Source: Nitratifractor sp. | Lineage (GTDB): Bacteria > Campylobacterota > Campylobacteria > Campylobacterales > Sulfurovaceae | Assembly (NCBI GenBank): GCA_015490055.1 | Contig: WFYP01000003.1 | Location: 1 to 10,052 of the forward strand | Direction of reading: 5' to 3' | Length of the DNA stretch: 10,052 bases | Shown here: one piece after another, positions 1 to 5,831 of the stretch | How the letters are laid out: every line of letters starts with the position of its first letter | How positions within the stretch are numbered: position 1 is the first letter of the stretch | Notes under the pieces: generated by a model | What the model was told of the DNA's origin: nothing | Seen by the model: the letters and a program-made list of their open reading frames with translations, nothing else | Database searches by the model: none | Translations under genes and position numbers: made by a program

Positions 1-2
1 TC

Positions 3-260
3 TCTACCGAAAATGATAAAATTATAATAGAGCCAAAAAAGACAAAAGCATTTTTTGATAAATTAGGAAAAACTCTTGAACATACAGCAAAAAGAATGAA
101 ATCTAAAGTTGATAAGATTGATGAAAAAGATATTGGAATTACAGCTAATAAAGATAAAATAACCATAGATGTAAACAAAACAAATAATTTCTTAAAAAGT
201 TTTGCTAAAGAGTTAGAGAGTGTAGCTAAGGATATAAATAAAGTAGTTAATACTAAATAA
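3..260 (+). CDS. 3' end of an unrecognised Lys-rich protein (partial)
   Basis: An open frame enters from the left edge and ends at TAA 258-260, giving the last 85 residues of a longer protein. I do not recognise the family. The visible part is hydrophilic, rich in Lys, Asp, Glu and Asn, with no cysteine and no membrane segment. Heptad-like spacing of Leu/Ile/Val, for example in LKSFAKELESVAKDINKVV near the end, suggests an amphipathic helix or coiled coil. There is no other long frame here, and the A+T-rich codon use fits the neighbours, so I take it as coding. It converges with the ribosomal genes on the opposite strand, and a hairpin lies 4 bp past its stop. Function and full length cannot be judged from this fragment. 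Confidence 0.6.
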   Translation, partial: STENDKIIIEPKKTKAFFDKLGKTLEHTAKRMKSKVDKIDEKDIGITANKDKITIDVNKTNNFLKSFAKELESVAKDINKVVNTK

Positions 261-264
261 CAGC

Positions 265-287
265 TTAGGTAGCAAATTGCTACCTAA
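265..287. terminator. Hairpin between convergent genes, likely bidirectional terminator
   Basis: A perfect 10-bp stem (TTAGGTAGCA, 265-274, with TGCTACCTAA, 278-287) closes a 3-nt loop. It sits between the stop of the partial gene (260) and the stop of rplT (315 on the minus strand), where a shared terminator is expected. The U-tract is weak on both sides (minus-strand side GCTGTTATTT), so termination may be inefficient or helped by Rho. Confidence 0.6.
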
Positions 288-314
288 CACTTAAACAAAA
301 ATAGGGGAGGAGAT

Positions 315-668
315 TTACTTCAACGCAGATTTTGCAGCTTCTGCAACGCTTGCAAATGCTGTTGGCTCATTCATCGCCATATCTGCTAAAATTTTTCTGT
401 CTAATTCAATATTTGCCAGTTTTAAACCGTGCATTAATCTTGAGTAGCTAATATCATTTAATCTAGCTGCTGCATTAATTCTGATAATCCAAAGTTTTCT
501 GAATTCTCTTTTTTTCTGCTTTCTATCTCTATAAGCATATACCATTGAGCGCTCAAGTTGCTCTTTTGCTTTTCTAAAGTGTTTTCTTCTACCGCTGTAG
601 AAGCCTCTAGCTTTTTTTAATAATCTTTTGTGTCTTCTATGTCTTACGACACCAGTTTTTACTCTCAT
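315..668 (-). CDS. rplT: 50S ribosomal protein L20
   Basis: The 117-aa product is the usual length of bacterial L20 and begins with the typical basic N-terminal tail (MRVKTGVVRHRRHKRLLKKA), which threads into 23S rRNA. The conserved RKLWIIRINAA block follows at about residues 57-67, then the globular rRNA-binding C-terminal domain. L20 is needed for early 50S assembly, and in E. coli and B. subtilis it also represses its own operon by binding mRNA. The start is supported by an AAAAGGA ribosome-binding site 6 nt upstream. It is the second gene after rpmI, with an unusually long, hairpin-rich 104-bp spacer. infC is not adjacent, unlike in many bacteria; I recall the same separation in Campylobacter. 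Confidence 0.97.
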   Translation of the reverse strand: MRVKTGVVRHRRHKRLLKKARGFYSGRRKHFRKAKEQLERSMVYAYRDRKQKKREFRKLWIIRINAAARLNDISYSRLMHGLKLANIELDRKILADMAMNEPTAFASVAEAAKSALK

Positions 669-717
669 TGTTTTCCTTTTCTTCTTTACCGTAAATTTTT
701 AAACTCTAATTTCGGTG

Positions 718-781
718 TCAGCTTAGCTGAACTTACCCTAAATAAGGGGAGTTTACAATTAAATAGTTTTAATTAAACTAT
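718..781 (-). promoter_or_regulatory. Cluster of three hairpins in the rpmI-rplT spacer
   Basis: Three inverted repeats lie in series. ATAGTTT/AAACTAT (763-769 with 775-781) spans the rpmI stop codon. A G+C-containing hairpin covers 730-753 (AACT with AGTT, then CCCT with AGGG, with a small bulge). TCAGCT/AGCTGA (718-723 with 725-730) shares one base with it. The two spacer hairpins cannot both be fully formed at the shared base. I infer a possible mRNA regulatory element, for example for L20 autoregulation, mRNA processing or partial termination between the genes. The sequence shows the repeats but not their role. Confidence 0.4.
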
Positions 782-964
782 CATCTCTTTGATTTGCTTA
801 GCATCAACTTTATCTACATGCTTTGGTGCTCTCATCTGTCTATGGTGTTTACCATCTACTTTAGTTAAAATGTGGCTTCTATAAGCAGTTCCACGCTTAA
901 TTTTACCACTTTTTTTAACTTTAAAACGCTTTACAGCGCCTTTTACGCTCTTCATTTTTGGCAT
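773..964 (-). CDS. rpmI: 50S ribosomal protein L35
   Basis: The 63-aa, strongly basic product matches L35 along its whole length. It opens with MPKMKSVKGAVKRFKVKKSGKIKR and ends with the typical L35 block of basic residues (RGTAYRSHIL, then KHHRQMR, and an Asp-rich/hydrophobic tail). L35 is a small late-assembling protein of the large ribosomal subunit. The ATG is preceded by AAAGGAAA about 6 nt away. It is the first gene of the rpmI-rplT pair, with its own promoter about 70 bp upstream (TATAAT at 1042-1047, minus strand). Its last codons take part in an inverted repeat that covers the stop codon. Confidence 0.96.
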   Translation of the reverse strand: MPKMKSVKGAVKRFKVKKSGKIKRGTAYRSHILTKVDGKHHRQMRAPKHVDKVDAKQIKEMIV

Positions 965-1031
965 ATCGTTTCCTTTCGTAAAAAATCATTTCTATTAGAA
1001 CCTATTATTAAAGGTACTTTAAGAGATAGAA

Positions 1032-1055
1032 AATGCGACGCATTATACCTAATAT
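1032..1055 (-). promoter_or_regulatory. rpmI-rplT promoter with overlapping palindrome
   Basis: On the minus strand a consensus TATAAT (1042-1047) lies inside TATTAGGTATAAT (1042-1054), the same 13 bases found before dnaG. Upstream is T-rich, as usual for Campylobacterota sigma-70 promoters, which often lack a -35 box. The expected start is near 1034-1036, giving a leader of about 70 nt. The perfect palindrome AATGCG-A-CGCATT (1032-1044) overlaps the -10 end and the start point, and could be an operator or a 5'-end hairpin. Confidence 0.7.
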
Positions 1056-1060
1056 TGTTT

Positions 1061-1079
1061 AAAAAATAGACCCTATTTT
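1061..1079 (-). terminator. Weak A+T-rich hairpin at the end of the dnaG/PP-loop unit
   Basis: On the minus strand AAAATAG-GGT-CTATTTT forms a 7-bp stem (1063-1069 with 1073-1079), followed by two more T. It spans the stop codon of the PP-loop gene and ends just before the rpmI promoter, a sensible place for a terminator. The stem has one G-C pair, so it is weak. Confidence 0.4.
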
Positions 1080-2062
1080 ATATCTGGATTAAAAAAATAC
1101 TGCTTTATTTCAGCTTTTGTTTCAAAAGGTTCTACTTCGTAATTATTACCTGCAATCTCTACACTATATTTTTGCCCTTTTTTGCACTTTCCGTAAGTTA
1201 TTGCTATTTTTGCCGCAAGTTCCTTTTCTGCTTCGCTTGCATCTTTGTGGATAACACTATATGGTCCAATAATTGGCAATGAAAAGCCTATATAACTGCT
1301 ATTGTTTAACTCTCTTAATGCTTTATTATCTTCAGCATCTCTGCCAACTGCTAACTTAGAGCCATCTGGCAATCTAAAGTGACGACCAAATTTTAGCAAA
1401 TCAATAGACTCTACGCTAAACTCTTCGAACTCCAAATACTCTCTGATTTTTTGGCTATATACTGGCTCGGTTAGCAAACATCCACCAGCTGGAGATTCGT
1501 AATCATCCCAACCAAAATCGGCTGCCATTTTAAGTTGAACTTCTCTGTTTCTTCCACTTATATCTAAAAGCTTCTCTCTATCTATCCAGCCTTCTATCTC
1601 TGGTTTTGTTGGCTCTAAAAGTTTGGCACAAAGTGGTCTTAAAATTAGCCCATCTTCATCTTCGGCTAACTTTTGTACCTGCTTTAAGGCATCTTTTCTT
1701 TGACTCATTGGTCTCTGACCTAAAACTTCGCCTGTAACTAAAAATGATGCACCTAAATCTTTTAACATATATTTAGCAATTTTAAACATATAACCGTGGC
1801 AATCGATACATGGGTTAAAGTTTTTTCCATACCCATATTTGGGGTCAAAAAGTACCTCTTGTATGTACTCTTCTCTTACATCAACTGCTTTAAAATCTGC
1901 CCCTGCCATTTTAGCACGACGCTCTAGCTCATCTCGTACATCTTTTTTGCCACCAAAACCTGTAAAAATGTGTAGTGCAGTAACATCTATACCTTGATTT
2001 ACCATCATTTTTATCGCTAGCATACTATCTAGCCCGCCACTAAAAAGTGATATTGCTCTCAT
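1073..2062 (-). CDS. PP-loop ATPase, tRNA-thiolation (ThiI/TtuA-like) protein with probable C-terminal NFACT-R-like domain
   Basis: The 329-aa protein starts with an adenine-nucleotide alpha-hydrolase fold: the PP-loop SGGLDS is at residues 8-13. A CxxC pair (Cys85 and Cys88, in PCIDC) and a third cysteine (Cys195, in GGCLLT) follow. Three such cysteines bind a [4Fe-4S] cluster in iron-sulfur-dependent tRNA thiolases, so a thiouridine-type tRNA modification is the best guess. There is no N-terminal THUMP domain, unlike classical ThiI. The last 70 or so residues look like the small NFACT RNA-binding domain fused to such enzymes in Campylobacterota; this call is from memory and less certain. 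The start has a strong TAGGGGAAA ribosome-binding site overlapping the dnaG stop, 8 bp upstream, so the two are co-transcribed. The exact tRNA base and sulfur donor are not known from sequence. Confidence 0.8.
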   Translation of the reverse strand: MRAISLFSGGLDSMLAIKMMVNQGIDVTALHIFTGFGGKKDVRDELERRAKMAGADFKAVDVREEYIQEVLFDPKYGYGKNFNPCIDCHGYMFKIAKYMLKDLGASFLVTGEVLGQRPMSQRKDALKQVQKLAEDEDGLILRPLCAKLLEPTKPEIEGWIDREKLLDISGRNREVQLKMAADFGWDDYESPAGGCLLTEPVYSQKIREYLEFEEFSVESIDLLKFGRHFRLPDGSKLAVGRDAEDNKALRELNNSSYIGFSLPIIGPYSVIHKDASEAEKELAAKIAITYGKCKKGQKYSVEIAGNNYEVEPFETKAEIKQYFFNPDIK

Positions 2063-2070
2063 AATTTCCC

Positions 2071-3741
2071 CTACAGCGTATTTAGCTCAAAGCTAACCAT
2101 TTCGCCTTTTTTAATTCTTGGAAGTATATCTGTTTTTATCTTTCGTATTAGAAAACTCTTTCGTTTATAATCTAAATTTCTATCTGCCATTAGGCTTTTT
2201 AGTCTCTGTTTATAGAATATCTCCAACTCTTTTAATACTTGTGCTTTAAACTCTTCGTCACTCAACAGTGGAATATTTTCATCTACCTCTATACCTCTTA
2301 AAATAGGGTGGTCAAAATTACCACCGGCTAACGCTCTAAAGGCATCTTCGTAGCCTCTAGCAAAATAGAAATCTACAACATCTAACAGTTCATCTATCAA
2401 GCTTGGTGTCTCTAAAAGTTTCTTTAAAATTGCCTCCCATGCTGGGTCTTTAGGAATTTGCATAATTTGCTCTTGAGGGGCTTGTTGCTCTCGCCCTCTT
2501 TTTGCTTTAAAGTATGCAATCGGAGAGGCAAAAATTCTAGCCGCTTCTCCTGCGTAAGCTTCTCGTACAATTGGCTTTAGAGTATTTAAGTAGTTATTAA
2601 CTTCAGCAATAGCATTTTGTTTCTGATATGGGTTGTTAATATCGAAACTGCTTTTTATCTGCTCGATTACAAATAATGCTAAATCAGCTCCATTCTCTAG
2701 CAAATTTTTTAAGCCCTCTCTATCGCCACTATTTACCATATCGGCTGGGTCTTTGCCCTCTGGAAATAGCACTACTGAGCCCTCAAAGCCATTTGCACTA
2801 AGCAGTTTAGCAGCCTTTAGAGCTGCTGCTTGCCCTGCTTTGTCTCCATCGTATGCCAGCACAATTTTGGGCTCGCCTTTTCGCAAAATTGGCAAATGTT
2901 CGCTTGTCAAAGCAGTTCCAAGAGTTGCAACAGCTGTTGTGTAGCCAGCTTGATGAAGCATAATTACATCTAAATACCCCTCGGTTACTATTACTCTGCC
3001 CTTATCGTAAATATCTCGTTTAGCTAAATTGTAACCATACAGAAGTCTAGATTTATTAAATAGTTTTGTCTGCGGCGAGTTGATATATTTAGCAGGGTGA
3101 TTACCAAGCGTTCTACCACCAAACCCAACAATAGAGCCACTAGCATTATATATAGGAAATATAACTCTATCTGTTAGCCTTGCATAGTATTCGCCTCTTT
3201 CACCAACTGCAATTACGCCAGCATCAACAGCTTTTGGTAGAGGAATTTGGTTCGCTTTTAAGTACTCTATTACACTCTGCCCACTTCCTACATAACCAAT
3301 TTCAAAGTGCTCTATAAAACGCTCTTCTATTCCTCTATCGGTTAAGTATTTATGTGCATCTTGATTTTGTGATAGATTCTTTTTGTACCACTGCTCTAAG
3401 AGTTCTAAAACTCTCTTTTCATCATTTAAAGAGCCTCTGCCTTTACTGTATTGTAGTGGAATATTGTAATTACTTGCAAGCTTTTCGATTGCTTCTGGGT
3501 AGCTAAGTTTCTCTATCTCCATTACAAACTTTACGCTATCTCCGCCAACACCACAGCCAAAACAGTGAAATATCTGCTTTTGTGGGCTTACAACAAAGCT
3601 AGGAGTCTTTTCGCCATGAAAAGGGCAGTTGGCTTTAAAGTTCGCACCGCTCTTTTTAAGCTCTATGTAGCTTCCTATTACATCAACAATATCAATGGAT
3701 GTTTTTAATCTCTCTATAGATGCTTCTTCAATCATTTGCAT
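2071..3741 (-). CDS. dnaG: DNA primase DnaG
   Basis: The enzyme makes RNA primers for replication at the fork, together with the DnaB helicase. Domains in order: the N-terminal CHC2 zinc finger (Cys39, His42, Cys60, Cys63); the RNA-polymerase core with FPIYN and the SGSIVGFGGR basic motif (201-210); the TOPRIM fold with EGYLDVI (Glu254) and AYDGDKAG (Asp298, Asp300); and a divergent C-terminal helicase-binding region from about residue 430. The length of 556 aa is normal for this phylum. Two in-frame starts are possible, ATG at 3739-3741 (used here) and ATG at 3733-3735. A TATAAT box ends one base before the first ATG, so transcripts from it would begin at or near the second, giving 554 aa and a leaderless mRNA. 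The gene leads a two-gene unit with the PP-loop protein and is divergent from the YidB-like gene. Confidence 0.97.
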   Translation of the reverse strand: MQMIEEASIERLKTSIDIVDVIGSYIELKKSGANFKANCPFHGEKTPSFVVSPQKQIFHCFGCGVGGDSVKFVMEIEKLSYPEAIEKLASNYNIPLQYSKGRGSLNDEKRVLELLEQWYKKNLSQNQDAHKYLTDRGIEERFIEHFEIGYVGSGQSVIEYLKANQIPLPKAVDAGVIAVGERGEYYARLTDRVIFPIYNASGSIVGFGGRTLGNHPAKYINSPQTKLFNKSRLLYGYNLAKRDIYDKGRVIVTEGYLDVIMLHQAGYTTAVATLGTALTSEHLPILRKGEPKIVLAYDGDKAGQAAALKAAKLLSANGFEGSVVLFPEGKDPADMVNSGDREGLKNLLENGADLALFVIEQIKSSFDINNPYQKQNAIAEVNNYLNTLKPIVREAYAGEAARIFASPIAYFKAKRGREQQAPQEQIMQIPKDPAWEAILKKLLETPSLIDELLDVVDFYFARGYEDAFRALAGGNFDHPILRGIEVDENIPLLSDEEFKAQVLKELEIFYKQRLKSLMADRNLDYKRKSFLIRKIKTDILPRIKKGEMVSFELNTL

Positions 3742-3742
3742 A

Positions 3743-3755
3743 ATTATACCTAATA
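3743..3755 (-). promoter_or_regulatory. Probable dnaG promoter touching the start codon
   Basis: TATTAGGTATAAT on the minus strand is identical over 13 bases to the rpmI promoter. Its TATAAT occupies 3743-3748, and the first dnaG ATG begins at 3741. A start 6-8 nt downstream would fall at about 3735-3737, at the second ATG. A weaker alternative -10, TATTAT at 3757-3762, would give a short leader with AGG as a minimal ribosome-binding site for the first ATG. Confidence 0.55.
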
Positions 3756-3779
3756 GATAATAAGGGTTAAACTACTTTG

Positions 3780-3829
3780 TGCTATAATTTTTTTAAGGAG
3801 TTTTTTAAGCTCCACTAAAACCAAAAGGA
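3780..3829 (+). promoter_or_regulatory. Promoter and leader of the YidB-like gene
   Basis: An extended -10 element, TGC-TATAAT, lies at 3780-3788 and is followed by a T-rich stretch. The leader holds a direct repeat of TTTTTTAAG (3789-3797 and 3801-3809) and a short GGAG/CTCC stem (3797-3800 with 3810-3813). The ribosome-binding site AAGGA (3825-3829) is 8 nt before ATG 3838. The promoter is back-to-back with that of dnaG in a 96-bp divergent spacer. Confidence 0.65.
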
Positions 3830-3837
3830 TAACAGTT

Positions 3838-4299
3838 ATGGATATGATGGATTTATTAAAAATGGGTGCTAGTATGATTCAAGGTAATAGCGACGATGCA
3901 ACTACAGGAATCGATACAGATAAAATTGCAGGAGCATTAAGCTCAATTTTTGGTGGTAATAGTGAAAATGGCGAAGGTGGGCTAGATTTAAGCTCTATCA
4001 TCTCTAATGTTACAAATGGAAATTTAGGAGAGACTATTAGCTCTTGGATTGGAAATGGCGAAAATGCTCCAATAGATAAAGATCAAGTTGCAGACCTTGT
4101 AGGAAGCGATAAAGTAGAAGCTTTTGCTAATGAATTGGGTGTAAGTGTAGATAGTGCAAAACAAGCTCTTAGTGACACACTACCAAATTTGGTAGATAAA
4201 GCAACAAGTGAAGATAGCAATTTAGCTAGCGATTTACTTAGCAAAGTTGGTGGAATTGATGGCGTAATGGATATGGCTAGTAAATTCTTTAAAAGTTAA
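3838..4299 (+). CDS. YidB-family (DUF937-type) protein
   Basis: The 153-aa product is acidic, rich in Gly, Ser and Asp, and has no signal peptide or membrane span. The N-terminal half carries small Gly/Asn-rich segments between short helices. The C-terminal half (about 62-122) has the family's hallmark: a helix leading into SSWIGNGENAPI (68-79), then helices with DLVGSDKVEAFANELGVS and ALSDTLPNLVDKAT. This matches the YidB family found across proteobacteria, whose molecular role is not established. The gene is probably monocistronic, with its own promoter divergent from dnaG and a terminator-like hairpin 20 bp past its stop. As I recall the Campylobacter jejuni order, dnaG directly precedes the TPR gene there, so this gene looks inserted at the breakpoint of a local rearrangement. 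Confidence 0.85.
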   Translation: MDMMDLLKMGASMIQGNSDDATTGIDTDKIAGALSSIFGGNSENGEGGLDLSSIISNVTNGNLGETISSWIGNGENAPIDKDQVADLVGSDKVEAFANELGVSVDSAKQALSDTLPNLVDKATSEDSNLASDLLSKVGGIDGVMDMASKFFKS

Positions 4300-4318
4300 T
4301 AAACTAAGCATTACTTCA

Positions 4319-4343
4319 ATGAGCACCCCTTAGCGGTGCTTAT
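4319..4343 (+). terminator. Terminator-like hairpin after the YidB-like gene
   Basis: AGCACC (4322-4327) pairs with GGTGCT (4335-4340), extended by G-T, T-A and A-T pairs out to 4319 and 4343. The stem is the only G+C-rich hairpin in the 86-bp gap. The tail (TATAAAATAT) has no run of T, so it may act as a weak terminator or a 3'-end stabiliser. Confidence 0.6.
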
Positions 4344-4364
4344 AAAATATACTTCTTATAAAAC

Positions 4365-4380
4365 TATATAAATTTAGGAT
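4365..4380 (+). promoter_or_regulatory. Possible weak promoter and RBS of the TPR-rnhA-rnc-aroC unit
   Basis: TATATAAA at 4365-4372 is the closest -10-like sequence, but it would leave only a very short leader. The ribosome-binding site TTAGGA ends at 4379, 6 nt before ATG 4386. Other A+T-rich candidates lie at 4341-4360, so the start point is not settled. Promoters of the long downstream unit must lie in this gap or come from read-through. Confidence 0.3.
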
Positions 4381-4385
4381 ACTCA

Positions 4386-5414
4386 ATGGATAGCTTTTTG
4401 CCAAACTATAACGACCCAATAGTAAGTATTTTACTTCTGCTTGGTATTATATTTATAGTATCTGTTTTATCTTATGCTTATAGTATTTGGAAGCAGGAGC
4501 AGAGGGCAAAAGAGCTGTTGGGCTTTTTAAAAAATTTCGATTCTAAAGAGTGCGCACTAGATACCGAAAATATGAAATTTGAAAAGTCTATGAAAAAGCC
4601 TCTTTTTTTATTAGCTATTGCATACCAAAAGAGTGGAGAGTATTCTAAATCTATAAATTTATATCTATATCTTTTAAAACATACTAAAGATTCATCTATA
4701 CTTAATAATTTAGCTATGGCTTACTTTAAAGCTGGTTTTTTGCAAAGAGCTTTAGATATATACTTAGAGATTATCTCAAAAAATCCACGCAATATAGAGG
4801 TACTTTATCAGATAGAGTTTATTTACGAAAAGTTAAGTAATTTTAAAAATGCACTTGATGCTATTGAAGTTTTAGAAGCACAAGGTGAGAGTGTCGATGC
4901 CTTAAAAGTTAATTTAAAAAATCAAGAGATAGATAGAAGTTTTATATCGAGAGAAGATAAATTTATACAGATAGCAGAACTTGTAAAGTCTAATAAAGAG
5001 TATGCTCCATTTTTAATTCGTAAACTATTTAAGCTAAACCCAAAAGAGGCTTGGAGTTACTATAAAAGTGAATATTTCGATATTTTAATAGATATTTTAG
5101 ATAAATTAAAAAAAGAGAATATCGATTTAGATATAATTAGTAAAAATATTCAGCTAGAGCAGTTATTCTATATAAATGGGCTTATAGATAATTGTGATAA
5201 AATATCTGCTAATTATGCACTAAATATTTTATGTAGTAGTAAAAAGTGTGGTGTAGATAGCGGTAGATTAAAATTTTTATACCTATGTAGCAAGTGTAAA
5301 AATAGCTACCCTCTACCATTTACAAGATGCCCAAATTGCCATAGAGTATTTAGTTCAAAAATAGAGGTTACAGTTGGAAAAAAAGAAGAGAAAACAGATT
5401 ACTCTCTACAGTGA
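4386..5414 (+). CDS. Membrane-anchored TPR protein with C-terminal zinc ribbon (LapB-like architecture)
   Basis: The 342-aa protein has one N-terminal membrane helix (about 12-33) followed by the positively charged KQEQRAK, which puts the rest in the cytoplasm. TPR-like helix pairs run from about 72 to 167 (for example AIAYQKSGEYSKSINLYLYL and LAMAYFKAGFLQRALDIYLEI). A poorly conserved helical middle follows, then a rubredoxin-like zinc ribbon, Cys301-x2-Cys304 and Cys315-x2-Cys318. The order membrane helix - TPRs - zinc ribbon is that of E. coli LapB (YciM), which controls LpxC turnover with FtsH. Similar function here is inference. Homologues precede rnhA in Campylobacter and Helicobacter as I recall. 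The ribosome-binding site is TTAGGA. Its last 13 codons, past the zinc ribbon, overlap rnhA in another frame. Confidence 0.8.
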   Translation: MDSFLPNYNDPIVSILLLLGIIFIVSVLSYAYSIWKQEQRAKELLGFLKNFDSKECALDTENMKFEKSMKKPLFLLAIAYQKSGEYSKSINLYLYLLKHTKDSSILNNLAMAYFKAGFLQRALDIYLEIISKNPRNIEVLYQIEFIYEKLSNFKNALDAIEVLEAQGESVDALKVNLKNQEIDRSFISREDKFIQIAELVKSNKEYAPFLIRKLFKLNPKEAWSYYKSEYFDILIDILDKLKKENIDLDIISKNIQLEQLFYINGLIDNCDKISANYALNILCSSKKCGVDSGRLKFLYLCSKCKNSYPLPFTRCPNCHRVFSSKIEVTVGKKEEKTDYSLQ

Positions 5415-5820
5415 TGGTTCTAGCCTTGGTAACCCTGGACCTGGCGGTTGGGGAACAATTTTAGAGTTTAAGGGCAACACAAAAGAGTTTAGTGGAAGCG
5501 AAGAGCATACAACCAATAATCGTATGGAATTAACAGGCGTAATAGAGGGTTTAAAACGCTTAAAAGAGCCTTGCGATGTAGAGGTAGTAACAGATAGCTC
5601 ATATGTTGCAAATGCTATAAATAGTTGGCTAGCTGGATGGGTAGCTAAAGATTTTAAAAAGGTTAAAAATGTTGATTTGTGGCAAGAGTATTTAGAGGTT
5701 AGCAAACCACACAAAATAAAAGCCACCTGGGTTCGCGGACACAATGGGCACCCTCAAAATGAGCAGTGCGATTACTTAGCGACCCAAGCAGCAAAAGCAC
5801 AACAGAGTGCAATACAATAA
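5374..5820 (+). CDS. rnhA: Ribonuclease HI
   Basis: The enzyme cleaves the RNA strand of RNA-DNA hybrids, removing primers and R-loops. The 148-aa length is typical. The DEDD active site is complete: Asp14 in LYSDGSSLGNPGPGGWG, Glu52 in NNRMELTG, Asp74 in VVTDSSYV and Asp133 in NEQCDYLA, with the catalytic-loop His123 in VRGHNGH. I use TTG 5374 as the start because AGAGG at 5363-5367 lies 6 nt before it, and no ATG or GTG lies between it and the conserved beta-strand. This makes a 41-bp overlap with the upstream TPR gene, so the two are translationally linked. rnc follows after 11 bp. Confidence 0.95.
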   Translation: MEKKKRKQITLYSDGSSLGNPGPGGWGTILEFKGNTKEFSGSEEHTTNNRMELTGVIEGLKRLKEPCDVEVVTDSSYVANAINSWLAGWVAKDFKKVKNVDLWQEYLEVSKPHKIKATWVRGHNGHPQNEQCDYLATQAAKAQQSAIQ

Positions 5821-5831
5821 AAGGAGAAACA

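Noticed and set aside
872..1069. 65-codon open frame on the + strand
   Set aside because: It is antisense to the rpmI start and promoter, with no plausible initiation signal or recognisable product.
2633..2944. 103-codon open frame on the + strand
   Set aside because: It is antisense to the conserved TOPRIM region of dnaG, with no ribosome-binding site and no family resemblance.
5406..5744. 112-codon open frame on the minus strand
   Set aside because: It is antisense to the conserved catalytic part of rnhA; its composition simply mirrors the real gene.
5766..5831. Upstream GTG extension of RNase III (22 extra residues)
   Set aside because: It lies inside rnhA without a ribosome-binding site, and the extra residues resemble nothing in the family. 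GTG 5832 has AAGGAG at ideal spacing.
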